Source: Syngnathus acus (lineage: Eukaryota; Chordata; Actinopteri; Syngnathiformes; Syngnathidae). Taken from it: a stretch of DNA of 64,000 bases. The notes below the pieces were generated by a model. That model was not told the origin of the DNA. It did no database searches and saw nothing but the letters and a program-made list of their open reading frames with translations. The position numbers were made by a program, and so were the translations under genes. The DNA is taken from NCBI RefSeq assembly GCF_901709675.1, contig NC_051094.1, forward strand, positions 10,410,501-10,474,500, read 5' to 3'. Shown one piece after another: positions 12,701-26,600 of the stretch. Position 1 is the first letter of the stretch; each line of letters begins with the position of its first letter.

Positions 12701-15699
12701 GTGGCCCCGCCAGCCCCTGTGAGCTGCTCACAAAACGTCCACAATGCTATTCAAACAATAAGCCAAGGGACAAAGAGCACATTTACACAAGTGAGCTTTC
12801 TTTGAAAGCAAAAAGGCAATGTTTGGAAAATTTCCAACCCCCTGCAAAACCTGAGCCCCTTTTGCCCCTCCACACGACACCCCGCCTAGTTCATAAAAAA
12901 GTTCACCATTCCAGTGATGGAGACGTGGGAGACAAATATACTGCACCAAGCCCGATCCCACCCGCCAATCCACAAGCACCCCCAATTTAGCCAAGCCCCT
13001 CTTTACAGGACAAAAGCTCTTTAGATGCCGAGTGTATGTGAGGGCTCTGGTGGATACCATAGTGGCTTAAAGACCGTGGAGGCCTCTAAAAGACACTTCT
13101 TTTACTCCCAATCTCCTTCCATTTCTCTGTCCTCTTGCGCTCCCCCTCGCTCGCTGTTCTCATCTCAAAAGTTCAACAACGGCTAGAAAGTGTCGAAGGG
13201 AGAAAGTGGGTGGGAGGGAGGGAGGTTCGGGAGGGAGGCCGGAGTGTGTGGAGGGTGCTCCTATGTCAACATTGTGGTATTTTCCCAAAGATGCATATCG
13301 CCTCTATACAAATAGGGGACTTATTTATAGGAGTACACAGAAAGCTGCATGAGAGGAAAGTGTTTGGCCCAGCTTTCTGGACACGACCCCCACAGCTCCA
13401 TGGATGGTCTTCATGGCGAGTGAAATTGTTATTCTTTGGATGTGCGTTGGCTGGGAAACACACAAGTTCTCAAGCAACCACACGGTGTCCACCAACCCTC
13501 GCCCTCCCACCCTCCACCCTCAGCATGGCTGCCATTGAAGGAAAAGGTCCAGCACCATACATCTTGACCGGAGCCAATACCCCGAGGACTCTTTGTCACT
13601 ATGTCCTGCACGTCTGAGGCTAATCAGCAGGCATGTTCACAAAAAACAGGGCACCACTTCTCCCACGACACAGCAGACTTCACTGTTGAGAATCTGAGGT
13701 TGACTACAGCAAAACAAGTTTTTCATCATCTCAAAGTGAGGTTGGGTGTTTCACGTGCAAGCTGCTGCACATACAACAAAACAGCAACCTGGATTTCATC
13801 AAGCGTGGAGTTGAAACCTGTGAGCACATGCCCATCCTTCCAGGAAAGAGGTTGGTCAAACCAGACGGACAGGTAGTGCGTCACTTGAAGGACACTCTTG
13901 GCTTCAACAGAGAGTTGACTGTTCAAGCATATGTAACTCCTTTTGTTTGAACAAGATGTTCTTTAAACAAAAAAGTATACAGGATGGACAAAAGCGGCAG
14001 TATGTCTGGTCATTTCTTTCGTCAGAAACTTTTGAAGCTTCCACAATTGTGGGAAGACTTTTGACAAAATGTTGGCATGTATCTGGGGGATTTTGTCCAT
14101 TCATCTAGATGAATATTTCAGAGAATAAGAATAAAATTGGAGGTCACTGATGTTAGATCAGGAATAAGGCTTTTGTTCGTCCCAAAACTGTGTGACTGGG
14201 TTGAAATGGAACAGAAAATGGCCTTCCCTAAACTATTCTTATTTTTGTTTCTAGAACTGTTCCACAAAGTTGGAAAATCAAAAAAATATGATACTACAAT
14301 TAAAAACTAATATTCTGAAAAAATGAAAGGGTCTAGTCCAACAATGACTCAATTAATGAACAGTCAAAATGAATTTGTCCCCTGTCTATAATAAATTGTA
14401 GCATAAAATTCCAAAAGAAGGAATTATCTTAAATCTTGTTCATGTACTGTGAAATTAAGTCAGAATTACACATCTATCTGCCAAAATCACAACCGAACAT
14501 GGAATTTCAGAAAAACCCTAAGTCAAAAATGGCAAGACGTTTTGCGGTGCAACTACTTTCCACCATGTCAGCCATCCCGAGTCATGATCAATATTCAACA
14601 ACTGTAATCTTGTGTTATGCTATTTGTCTGTACATTATATTTTATATCATCTTCCTCTTGAAAACTCACATTCCCTCTGCTCTACACATAATTTGAATTG
14701 TATTTTCTCTCCATTTTCACTAACTCACCTTTGTGATCCTTTATCACTGCTCCACTTCCTGCTCCTTTGTTTGACTAATGGGCTGCACCGGAAAAAATAA
14801 TTCCCCACCATCTTATCTTTATACCAAAAAAAAAATCTGTTTTGCCATTTGGGTGGAACACACAGCATGTAACATCTAATTGCATACAAAAATGTGCACA
14901 GTCAAAACCATAACATGTCACATTTTTAAAAAACTATTTCATTGATTCCGATATCAAAACATTTTCTTCCCCCATTTTGCCTCCCAGGTGACACCCTCAC
15001 ACTCTCTTTCGACTGCTGTTTGCCAACACTGAGGCTCTCTGGGCATCCCATTAACAACACGCTTTTGCAATTCTACACAGCAGGCGCCTGCTACAGCGTC
15101 AAACGCAGCCAAATAACAGAGGCCTGCGGGAACTGCGGTTACTCTGCGTGTTTGTGAAAGCGAGACAGCAGCGACGCAGGCTGATCATAAGTGCTGCTAG
15201 GTAGCATTGACGTCTCCACCTTAGAGATGCTACATGGGGGTTATTGATTGGCAGTAAGCATTCATGCAGATAGCAAATAGTCAAGATAGCTGGGGGAAGT
15301 AAGTTTGTGTACTTGCATGGCTTTGTTTGAAAAAAACAAAAAAGCTATTTAAATATTGGATGTAAAGATTACCCAAAGCATTAGATACATGTGCAGTCAA
15401 GAGAGAGGAAATATTTTGCTACACAAAAGATTGTTCTTGCTCTTTTAATTTTTATCATCATGGTTGCAAATTGCAGCAATGTATAGAACTGAGCGACATC
15501 ATTCTGAAATGTTGTAACTATCTTGGTTAGGGTTAGAGTTTGTAGTGCATAACAGATTAGAATTGAGACCTGAATTTTTTACAATTTAACAGGAGTAACA
15601 TCTGAATTTGCACATTAAGTCTGAACACAGAAGCAGGCTGTAAACATGATCAAACAGAGAAAAAAAGTGACAAAAGATGCAATTTCTTACCTCCCCTTC
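9776..15699. other. gene-poor region 3' of mn1, part 3
   Basis: No gene found. Two high-complexity stretches stand out: 11230-11380 (GTGATTAATGGTAGGGG, CCACTAATTGTTGCC) and 12290-12510, which carries a SOX-type core (AACAATGG), a RUNX-type core (TTGTGGTCT) and a homeodomain cluster (CATTAACTTAATTAAG). The open frame at 13135-13617 (plus) is proline/histidine-rich and resembles no protein. Confidence 0.5.
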
Positions 15700-15922
15700 T
15701 GTGCTTGGCTTCCATGCTGTGGTCCCATCTCAAGGTTTCTCATTTTTCCCCTGGTAGTTTTTTTTTTAGTTTTTCCTTGCCCTTTTGGGAGCTTAAGATC
15801 AGGGGATGCTTTGAGAATAATTGTCAATTTGTTTGTCTATGTGAAGCCCTTTGAGACTGCTTGTGATTTAGAGCTATACAAATAAACTTGACTTGACTTG
15901 ACTTGACTTGACTTGACTTGAC
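15700..15922 (+). mobile_element. LINE 3' end with (ACTTG)7 tail
   Basis: A truncated 3' end of a fish LINE: CTCAAGGTTTCTCATTTTTC, AGTTTTTCCTTGCCCTTTTG, GAAGCCCTTTGAGACTGCTT, GAGCTATACAAATAAACTTG, then seven ACTTG units at 15886-15920. This matches the common 'GCTATACAAATAAAATTGAATTG' ending of fish L2/CR1-type elements, which finish in short tandem repeats rather than poly(A). Here the tail unit is ACTTG instead of AATTG. Confidence 0.8.
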
Positions 15923-16049
15923 ATACCAGAAATGGGACAGATCATTATTCCGTGTACCGTTTGTAACAATGAAGCGTATCTGGAAAAGAACTACAGACTC
16001 CAATGTAACTTTTAAATGTTTCGATTAAATCGTAAAATTAAAAATCAGC

Positions 16050-16215
16050 CTCCAGCACAGGTAGGGAAGAACCCTCTTCCTCCGAGAGCCACATCCTTTC
16101 CATGTCTCTGTGCTGCAACACACCTGATCCAACTGATCAGCTCATTAGCAAACCTGAAACTATCCTATTGGAGAATAAGTCAACTCCACAAAGGACCCCA
16201 GGCTCTCCTGAAGCT
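16050..16215. repeat. dispersed fish repeat (probable non-autonomous DNA element)
   Basis: Wording such as CTGCAACACACCTGATCCAA, CTGATCAGCTCATTAGCAAA and GAATAAGTCAACTCCACAAA recurs in many fish genomes in a high-copy repeat. The class is uncertain and the ends are not defined; it begins 130 bp after the LINE tail. Confidence 0.5.
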
Positions 16216-16708
16216 ACTTAAAATACCAATTTGAATATTTTTGGTCGCTAATTATGGAATCTAGGAGTCTATTTCTCTGATGGCAATTGTCTTTTTTTGG
16301 TTTCCTTTTTTAAATTTCAAATTATAAGAAGTTGCATGAACTGAGCAGGACTGTCATTAAAGATGTGAGGATGAAATGGGATGAGCGTTGCGAACGAGTG
16401 TGCACAGAATTAATCATCTTAGAGTCTTAATCCATTAAGAAGATACACATTGCACAGCATCGCTTATTTGCCACTTCTCATTTCTATATTTTACCAGAAC
16501 CTGCATGCTGTCACTTGGTGTGCTTCAGTTCACAACTTCCTTGTCATAGCTGTCATTTAGGATGTGCTGCAGACATTTTGCATTGGATCATGATGCTCAA
16601 GGTAAACATAGGATATGTGAAAGTAACATTTTTATCCACTGTACTGCATGTTGTTTTTCTGAAGGAAAAAAAGACACAAACGGATAAAGTTCCACCTTTA
16701 ACGTCATA

Positions 16709-16714
16709 TTTATT
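16709..16714 (-). terminator. candidate mn1 polyadenylation signal
   Basis: AATAAA on the minus strand, followed within about 30 nt by a GT/T-rich stretch (TTTGTGTC then a T run), as expected for a downstream cleavage element. The alternative hexamer at 16873-16878 would give a 3' UTR about 160 nt shorter. Confidence 0.4.
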
Positions 16715-17805
16715 GTTATTTAGTTACTCAATAAAACATATACAGATATATACAATATGCAGGAAAACAGACGACTGCACTTTACTTATCTTTTAAAAAG
16801 TAAACAAAAAAATCAGTTCATAAATTGCTGTCACAGTCCTCCATCTATTGTTTCAGAAATTCAAACAGAAGCTTTATTTAAAGATTACAAGATTGCCCAA
16901 CACACAGCATTTTTTTTTTTAAATCTTATTATACATGTGCAATACCAATAGCCATTTTTTTCAATTCCCTTATTAAAACAATGCAAATGCCTCCATTTCA
17001 GTTCCCATTGGCTGAATTGTATACAAGGTTGAGCTCATGAATATGAGAGAAGTTTCTTACAACATAAATGAACAGCAGCAATGATAGCGATACAAAGTTG
17101 CTTGGACATGGAGGCAAAACACAACAAATCCCCCCCCCCCTCAAAAAAAACATACATTCATGCATATTCATCCATCTTCAGTTATGCTTCTGTATAAATT
17201 CCACTTCTGGACAAAAATAATCAAGATAGGACCGTCTGATGAAAGTTTTTGGGTAACAGTTGCTTACAACGGGTTCATATATATTTACATTAGAGCTCTA
17301 CGTGTAAGTGAGTGAGCAGAAAGGCCATATCTACTAACATCATAAAAAAACCCTCAGCCTGCCAATTACATCACGTGTCAACACCGCTACACAATTACAG
17401 CCAGTGGCAACTGAATATATCTGCTTTTGCTATGTCATAATCATTGACAAGTTTATACTTTTCTTTAAAACAAAACAACCCCCCTCCCTCCCCCACAGAA
17501 AAAAAGGCCAAGAAAAAAATATACATGTAGGATTGAGGTTTTCCAGATGGGGCGTCGATGTCGAGCCCACGCTGTGATGTCCAGCGGTGTCTGAGTGAGT
17601 GACTGCATGTTTGACAATAAAATGATATTTGTATGCATGTCTGCTTATGTGTGCGTGTATGTTTTTGCATTTGTATGTGAAAGTCATTCTCTCCCTGAAC
17701 AGGCAAGTGATGCCTGCACTTTCCACATTTGATCCTCATCATTCATTGTCATTTGTCTCTGATCTTAGTTTGTTCTCTTCCTTTGTGGTGGGACAGCTTT
17801 GTTAT
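16709..17805 (-). other. mn1: mn1 3' UTR (probable extent)
   Basis: Downstream of the mn1 stop there is 1.1 kb without another gene, ending at a canonical AATAAA (minus strand; TTTATT at 16709-16714). A second AATAAA lies at 16873-16878. The extent is inferred from signals only; the human 3' UTR is longer, so more distal sites are possible. Confidence 0.4.
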
Positions 17806-18047
17806 TCAAGTCAGTGCTGCCACAAATGTCCCAAATCGGTTGGAAATATCAGAGTGGAGAGAGCGCCAAGAAGAAACGGGCCCTCCTCTGCCCTTACTGT
17901 CCCCCAGCTCATCTGTGCAGTGGACAGACAGGCACTGAAGGTGGTTCCCTCCTCCTCCTCCTCCTCCTCCCCCTCCCCCGCCGCCGCCTCCTCCTCCACT
18001 GGCCCCTGGGGTCCCGACTCCAGCTTTACTCTGGGACAGCTCAGATT
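17806..18047 (-). CDS. mn1: mn1 coding exon 2, C-terminus with poly-Gly
   Basis: This 242-nt exon completes the split Glu codon (G|AA), then encodes [16 protein letters not shown], seventeen consecutive glycines (codons 17947-17997), [17 protein letters not shown] and the conserved end [20 protein letters not shown], with TGA at 17806-17808. It is not visible as an ATG-started open frame, so automated ORF lists miss it. The glycines are encoded mainly by GGA and GGC repeats, a sequence able to expand by slippage. Confidence 0.95.
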
Positions 18048-20618
18048 CTGCAGGCGAGCAGAGAAAGGAAAAGGTTAATTACAAATGTGCAAAATGAGCT
18101 ACATTTAGCAACTGACGGACGAACCATTTAAATACAATTTTAATTAAACCGGTGTCATTTACACATCCCACTCGAAATCTGCACTGCGATATTAATTTAA
18201 CCGTGTTCCGCCACCTTGTTAATGTAAACACTCTTTCTCCGGTCTGACACACAAAATGGAACACACCTACATTTGCTCTCACGTGCAAATCTGCGCTTAT
18301 CCCTGATCCTGGGGTCAAAGGGCGCTGACAAACCTGGCCTTTAACCTTGCTTGACCCAATTTATTGGTATAATGACCGTGCCGCCGTATCGACCTCGTGT
18401 CACAGACGTGTGGAGGCTCATAGTAAACGGCTGCGTCAAGCTTGCCGGAAAATCCATACACAGGTTGATTATACATCATATTAAAAAATCTGCTGTGCCA
18501 GAGAGTTAATGCTGACGCCTGCGGTGCACGCTGCACATATGGAGAAAAATCACTCGGAGTCGTGTAATGAAAAACTTAGTCAAGGGGAAGATTGACGAGG
18601 ACAGGAAGTGCTTTCTAAACGATATATCATCTGCCAATATGCTGTTGACTATGGGGCAGGGAGGAAGAAAAGCTCCGAGGGAGGAGGGACACATCGCAAC
18701 TTGGACCGAGGTAATGGAGGGACTACGTGCTTTGGATTTTTCCTTTGAGCCAAAAGCACAGAGGAAGTGTGTGAAGACATCCAGTCTGATTACTCTCCCA
18801 TCTCCTTTGCACAAACACACGCACAAGTATGCGCACGCACACACACACGCTAACCTCTGCTTCAGCACCATGTGGATGGTTGAAACAGATCAGTGTTGTG
18901 CAAAAAGACGACACTCGGGGACAAGTCGAGTGTTAGAAGCAGTGAGAACGCAGCCCTGACAAGCAGAGTAATATGCGTCACACGGGCCGAGATAGCCCAC
19001 AAGCTGCACCCCACCAACACGACAGTGCAGTTCAGCTCATAGCGCACACTTTGGAAGACGAAAGCTTAATCTGTCTTCACTTCTACTGTGGGATAGTCAG
19101 TCATAACGATGCTGGCTGTAAAAAAAGTAGTATCACAGCAGTGGGACACAGCGTGACTAATAAATTCAACACCAAGAGGAAAGGGAGAGCGTACACAAAG
19201 GAAAACGATGATTATTGTGGTCTTTGTTTTTTTCCTTTTCATTCTGAGATGATAAGATTTTAAAAACAGTAGTGTATGCAGTTCCACATTTTAAGTAAAA
19301 TACAACAATAACTACTTAGGTAGCAACTGATTTTGGTATTCTTCAGCCAATGTGAAGAGAAGCTCTTGGTGGGTAGGGGCTTTTGTTTACTATCGTCATG
19401 CTCCACATCCTTCCAGAACCGTAGCCTGACCATGCAGCAAGGACGACCGAGGGAGGCGGGCACACAGGCTTGCCCCCCAGCCTGTCTGGACTGTGACCAC
19501 TGGAATGGAAAAGTGGAGGATTTGGTAAAAGGTCAGGCAGCCAAGCCTCCTGTTGTTTCATTTGACTCTGCAAGGATTTTGTAAAGATTCTCTCACCCAA
19601 GGTAGCAAGATGTTAAGAGGGCGGACGCGGTGAGGGAGAAATGCGGATTGAGAGCGGCGTCAGAGGTGCGACTGACGAGACCTAACATTTGCCAGAGGGT
19701 CCGGTTATACACCTCAGCATGCCAAAGAACCCCCCCCTCGCCCCCACGCATATTGCCTCCCTCCACCCACTCTCACTCCCTCGTCTCAGCGCCCTCCAGC
19801 AGCCGCCGGCAGCTCATGCTAGCTGGGCACAGCGGGGTCCGCACCGGCCTGAATAGGCAGCCAAGCGTTCCCCTGGCTCACTGCTGACACACAGCAAACT
19901 GACAACACGTTCGGCCAAACGCACAACAACACGCCAACCGCTGCCGCTGCTGCCATACCCACGTCAGCCTTTAGCTGCTGTTCCACACACACACGTGCAT
20001 ACATGCACGCACGTTAAAATTCACATTTCACCTTAAAAAAACAAGACAAATACGATTCCCAGCGAGCCTGAACCAGGGAAAGATGTATGGAAAATTGATT
20101 TATGAATGGACGCACACAAAAAATATGATGTGACATTTTTAAATGGTGATAAAAGTTGTGGGGTTTTTCATGGAGGAAAAACAAAACGCCACGCTTAAAG
20201 TGAAAGCATTATCCATGGCAGTGTACTTGTTCAAAACGGGAAACGCTGGTGTGAAATTCTACGTTACACAAGTCCAATTCCCAAATCACTGTGACATTTT
20301 GCACATAGGAAAATCTAACCTTCCAATAAAATCGAAGTTGTTATGGCTGCTCACCGACTAACCTACACAGATTTCATTTTCACGGTAATATCAAGAATAG
20401 CCTATTAATCCGCGGGGAACTACAGTTCAGCATCAAGGAGCAATGAGAAAAGGAGAATGTTAAGCCTGAGGAGGGAAACACACCTAAATTGTCTTTAAAC
20501 TCATCCCAGGGAGACAAGTTTACCATAGCAGTGTGCTAAACAATAACCAAATTCAATGTGATTTATTTTTATCGCTTTCACTTCAAGTGTGACAGTTATT
20601 TAGTGCCTTGTGAGGATG

Positions 20619-20650
<32 letters not shown>

Positions 20651-23600
20651 CTCTCCTTCTCTGTCTCACACACGCACGCACGCACACCCACCCACACACA
20701 CATATTAGGGTGTGTGTACATGACATGAGTGTGTCTGGGATCCGACGGCCTGACGCAGCTTTCCATGTCACTACACAATCGGAGCAGACAATAATTCTCC
20801 CCTTGTTTTTGCGCTGAATGTTTGCTTACATTTAAAAATAACTGCAGCAGTCTTTGAAGTTAATATATGTATTATGACGACCAATAAACTAAACAGATGC
20901 AATGGATTGTCATTTTGAAATAACAAAAAGATGGCAAGAGGAGACAAAGTGTGCGCAAGAGAGTTAAACATTTTACAAGGCTTTTTTGGGGGGGCACTAG
21001 TTCCTCACGGCCGTCAATTTGATTTCCCAGGCTCCAGAATCTCAAGCGGCATGGCTCTGTCCTTTCTATCCTGAGCTCTACTTCCATGACGACACTTCAC
21101 CTTTGACCTCACGCTCCCGGGGGCGCGACCCTATCTTCTCTGAACGCCATGCGGTCCAATCAGACCGCTCCGCTCGCTGACAAAAACACCCAAAGGCCTC
21201 CGCTCCTATGACACTGTGTGACATCAGGTCAGATTCCTTTAGCATAACAACTAGAGCCATGGATGGCCTGGTGTGAGAATTCTGTCTTTGTCAGCACAAA
21301 GAATCCGTCACTATCCATAGAAGAAAAAAAGTCGTGGAAAAAAAAATGCTTTTGCCACTGTCATGTCAGAACCATAGAATCCTACTTTTCACATTCAGTT
21401 AAACCTACCCCAAAGTAAGAGTACAAAATGAACATCTCAAAAGGTACCTCAAGCCTTGTGAGACTCCTTTCCAACCCCCAAAACTCAACCCGACTCCCAA
21501 ACTATGACCTTTGCCTCAGAAGAGGGAGGATCTCCGCAAAGACTAGAAGAGAAGGGGGTGGGCAGCGCATTGCTCCAACAAGGGCAGAGAGGTTATTTTG
21601 GTTTGAATTTCCTTTCTGTTCTCCGGCCTGCAACTTTAAGCGAGCGGGAAAAAAAGAAAGAAAGAAAGAGAGAAGCCTGTCCAGGCAGGCTTTGCCCTCA
21701 GCGTTTGTAACCTTCTCTCATCATAGACACACAAACTCACACGCACAAATACACACACTCACCTCTTCGGCCACAAGAAGCGCTTAGGAAAGCAGACACA
21801 AAGCAGAACATGGGAAGTGATTTAGTGGGCCCTTCATAACTCACAAGCATGTCTATGACCTGTCCGGTGTGTCATCCAAGCCGGTGACATATTGATCTAC
21901 TTCTCTGTCTCTATTTTGTCTATGCACATTGCGGAAAAGCATTTTTTTCCAAAGTTTTCACTCCCCCCCCTCAGATAATAAAACCCTACTATTTAAAGAT
22001 AGCAACAGCCCCAAATATTCAAAAAGTGACGCAGAAATCCAACATATGATGCAAGAATGCAATGCATGTTTTATTGTATATCATCACGAATGTAAACTAA
22101 CACTTCACTTTCCCTAGAAAGAGCGAGACGCTTTTTATCTCCGCCGCTATCTCTCGTTTCTCTTTCTCTCAATCAGCTTTCATTTTTGTCTCCGAGGAGC
22201 AAAAGCTCAGGTGTCAGAAGTCATTTTGTCAATTCCTCAATACAAATTAAAGATGCCTGACAACAAGCTGTATGGCAAATGACATAACTGCTGTCAGTGT
22301 GACAACACTGACACCTCAAGAGAGATGAGAACACATACACACCTTTTTACAAGCAGACATATAAACCCAACACCTATCTGTGGTTTTGTACTAAATTGCT
22401 TCTTTTTCCGTTTTTTTTTGTTTTTTTACTGCCAGAGTTGTCTGGCGAGCAGTCAACGAGTCGCATTTGGATGGGTGTCACGTACATTGGCAATCACTGA
22501 TATTTAACTTTTTAATTTTTGCAACTCATCCCACTCACTGATCTCAACATTTACCACACTCTGAAACATTTTTTGCTCATCCAAAACACCTTTCCTCTGG
22601 AAAAGAAATCCATGCTGGATAAGCTGCTGCTTTTTTTTTTTTTTTTTAACCCAACAAGCAAATACCCTGATGCCTCTCTTCAACTTTTAATGGGCTGTCT
22701 TCAAGTGTGACGGAATAGAAAAAAACAGGTGCATATATAAAATGAAACACTGTTCAAAACACTTCATAGGTGGCATATGCATTTTTCCAAATCATGCACT
22801 ATATATAAATCAAGAAACTCATTTTTTGGGTGGGGCGATGTAGTAAAATGTATTAGAATAATGTTAACACATTCCACCAGGTTAAAGAAGAAGAGGGCTG
22901 CTGGGTCGATGGGTTGGAGTTGTAAGTCTGACACAGTCTAAATAAATCAAACTTTATGTCTGCAGCTGACACATCTACACGATCAAGTTGCACTATCTGC
23001 AAACCCGTATACGCACACGCAGGCACGCACACGAGCACAACGCACAATACTCGCGTGCAAACTCCCAAAAAAAAAAAGAAGATCTTGCATACCTCTCATC
23101 TAATAGTCGAGTCTCACGACACAAGTCCAACTAAACTCATCAAACTAACAATTGTTTGCCTTTTTCTTCACAACAGGGCCACAGTTGCTTAAATGTACTT
23201 AGTGCTGAAATTCGCTGCAAAAAAACCACAAGCAATTCTGCTCCTAATGAACTTGTCAATAACCGGGTCAAATTGCAGGAGTTGCCTGCAGATGAATTAT
23301 GTCTTTTGGAAACAATACCAGCAAAGCTAATTGCTATGATTATCATAATGATTATCGCAACTCCAGGAGAGAGAAGTGTGCGTGAGGCTTTGCAGCATGT
23401 GTTGTTGAAAAAGTCAATATGAAAGACTGTGTAATGACAGGTAAAGCACATAGCACTGCCCCGAGCTGTTTTTCCCCCACATGCAAGCAAGTGCCAATCA
23501 CGTTATTATTTTTTTTTCCTGTTTCAAAACAGGAAATACAAATTACTGGCCCAGTTTGTTGAGGTGATGTTGTACTGAAATGTCAAAAGCAGAGAGTCTC

Positions 23601-26600
23601 ATAGGATTGTTGGTGAAATATCAATACAACTTTTTGTGTGTGTGGATTAAAGCAGATTCTAGTGGTATTGTAACATGCAAGATCTTTCTTTGTCAAATCT
23701 GTCAAAGTCAGCATGACAGAGATTTGATCATAATCTGAGCGCTTTAAAAAACTTACTACCCTGAGTGAAGAGCAGAACTGTTCAATAAGGTCAGCTGTGA
23801 AGTATTTTAAAATGTCTTGAAGAGGAAAAAAAAAAGAAGTGAAAAGTGAAACAAGCGAGAAAGGAAAAACAAAAATAGCTCGTTCACTTCCTCCATCCCA
23901 CTTCTGGTTGCTTGTTATCAAAACTGCACACATTACTCAAGTGCTAACATACTGTACGTAGACAGAACTGACATCATGCGAGGAAGACGTTTTGGGGACT
24001 TACATTTAATTCTAAATTATGAAAGTGAGCTCAACAGCAGCGTACTACGCAAGCAGTCAAAAAAAAGAGGAGGCAAACTAAAAAAGACCTGCAGAGTGGA
24101 TCACGAATGCAGCACACATTACTCTTAAACACGGGCAGTGTCAGTCGTGATGCACCAGAGAAAACAACACTTTTAACTTCTGTTGTTTTTTTTTTTTAAT
24201 GTAAGCATTACAAATAGTTTATTAGATGTATTGCTCCCCTTCATAGCTGTAAACAACTACTTGCGAGTGCTGTTTTAAAGAAGTAAAAAAAACTCAGGAA
24301 TTAGAATTAGAGCTGTTAAAGTCCTCCTAAACATAATTTAATGTGAACATAATTTGCTTGTTTAATTCCACAAATTATCATTTAGTATTATATTACAATG
24401 AAGGAACCTAAGAAAAATAAGTTCAAACTGCTGGGGGGAATTAAGTATATTTTACTCAAGTAAAAAGAAAAAAACAATTATAGTATAGAAAAAGAGCCAT
24501 ATTTTATACACGCTAATGAGCATAATTCGTTCTTGACAAAGCCAGATTCAGTTAATGGTCGACTTGTTCACTCAGTACAGGAGAAACTTAAAACCCGACC
24601 AACTGGTTGAGGTGGATAGTTTTTGTAGTGACAAAAGCCTGTGGGACGGTAACCTCTTAAGGAACTGCGACACGCGCAAACTTATCTTAAATGATTATGT
24701 TATATTGCTCCTTTCAATGTAAGCCCAAGCATCAGATTCAATCTTCAAATCGCCCATTCCCTCCCAAATGTACCGCCAGCATCTTTTTTTTTTTCATCTT
24801 TGCTGTCTGAAGCACTCAAATGAAAAACTGTCAGGAGCCGTGATTTGTGCTAACTAGCTATCGATCGCTCCCGAGCTGCATGCCTCTTGTCCGTGCAGGG
24901 AGGAAGAAAAGAGGAGAGAGGAGGAGAGGAGAAAGGCTATTCTTCTTCTCCTGATTTGTGTGCGCATGCAACAGGGTGAGGAAGCCAGCCTGACAAATAG
25001 CGCTGGGTCTCTCTGTCAAAGGCAAATCCATCAGTATATCAAAAAAAACAAAAGAATATTATGTATACTATAATATATGCCTTGCATCAAGTTATTTTCA
25101 CGGAGGTTTGCATAAATTAGCAAGGCTTGCGCACCTCTTAAGACCACATCAATAAATCAGGGGAATTAAAAGGCTAGAGTCGCTGTTCATTAAGTTGAGT
25201 GCTAGACAACTAGTTCCAAGCAAAACAAATAACAGAAGAGGCGTGTATGATAATCAAGGGCAAATATAATTTTCCTGTTGACTTGAAGCGATATTAGGCC
25301 TCTGGTTACAAGTTATTGCGTTAGTGTTACCAGCCGACATCCAGTCTCACATAAACAATGTACTATATACCCCCCGAATCCAGACACAGCTCGCTGTGCG
25401 CCCCCACCTCTCTCTACGCCTGCAGTGAACAGAACAAAGACGCGCTGGAGACACGCTAGATAGTAGCTAATACAATTATATGACTATACATTCCCATTAT
25501 TATTACAAAAAAATAGCATCCAAAAGCCTGTCAATGGTTACAGTTAATGGTGGTCAATAGCATTTTTAATGTTGTCAGATGACAATGACATGTAAATCGT
25601 TTGCTTTTAAAGGGAGGGGGAAACACTTAACCAAAAATCACGTTTTATAAATCATATTATATAACCTTAAAGCAATTATATGAGGGAATTCAATGGAAAT
25701 AATTCTAGCAAATGTCTATGACAAACATGAAGAAATAATTTCATTCTGGGAATAATTGTAAAAACGATTTTATACAGTATAAACAATTATTATTAATAGT
25801 ACATAATATGAACAGTATGTTTATTATAAAAAAATATATACTTTGTTATTGGGGTATAGGATAAAGCAGGGTAATATAACTAGTTGTAGCTTAAGTATGT
25901 ATAAAAAACGCATTAAACTTTATCATTATAACCTGAAATAATTTATTGCAAAAATTAATATTTCTTTCCTTTTTGACTAAATTTAAGTGAGTACTGAAAT
26001 TGTATATTGTGAAACAAAGCTTTGGATGGCTGTATTTCCAATACTCGTTTTACAGAATAAGAAGGAAAGCAAAACGAAAATTTGCAACAGAATAAAAACA
26101 ATATAATATTTGTAGGTTATTATGGTAATATAATTTTTTGCAACTGGTACTAAACAGCACCGCTATGTTTAATATTAAAATTACAAAAACCTAAATAAAA
26201 TTAAAATTAGATGATATCTGCGGGGGACATAAACATCTGAACATTTAAACTAATTAGACTATTAATTCTGGAAATTCTGTCCATCCAATTTAAAGCCAAT
26301 TTCATTTTAGCAGCTCTGTATTATCCCATTGTAATAACATAAACAAACACGAAACAAGGCAAGGGAAACACCACTGCGGAGACGCACATCCTCTAAAAGC
26401 TATTAATCTTCTCAATGCAGTTGTTCACCCTGAAAACTGAGATAAAGAACCACGGGAAATGTTTACTTTTCTTGAGGTGTTCTTTTCAAGTGTCACTGCA
26501 ATGAGGCAGTCTATAAAAAAAAATACACCGTAGGGAGAGAAAGGTAAAAGTCTTTGTGTTGTCAAAAGGCTTTTTAGATTGCTCTCACGTGTTGTTATAT

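Noticed and set aside
13135-13617. 160-residue plus-strand open frame
   Set aside because: No recognisable domain; composition like the surrounding non-coding DNA.
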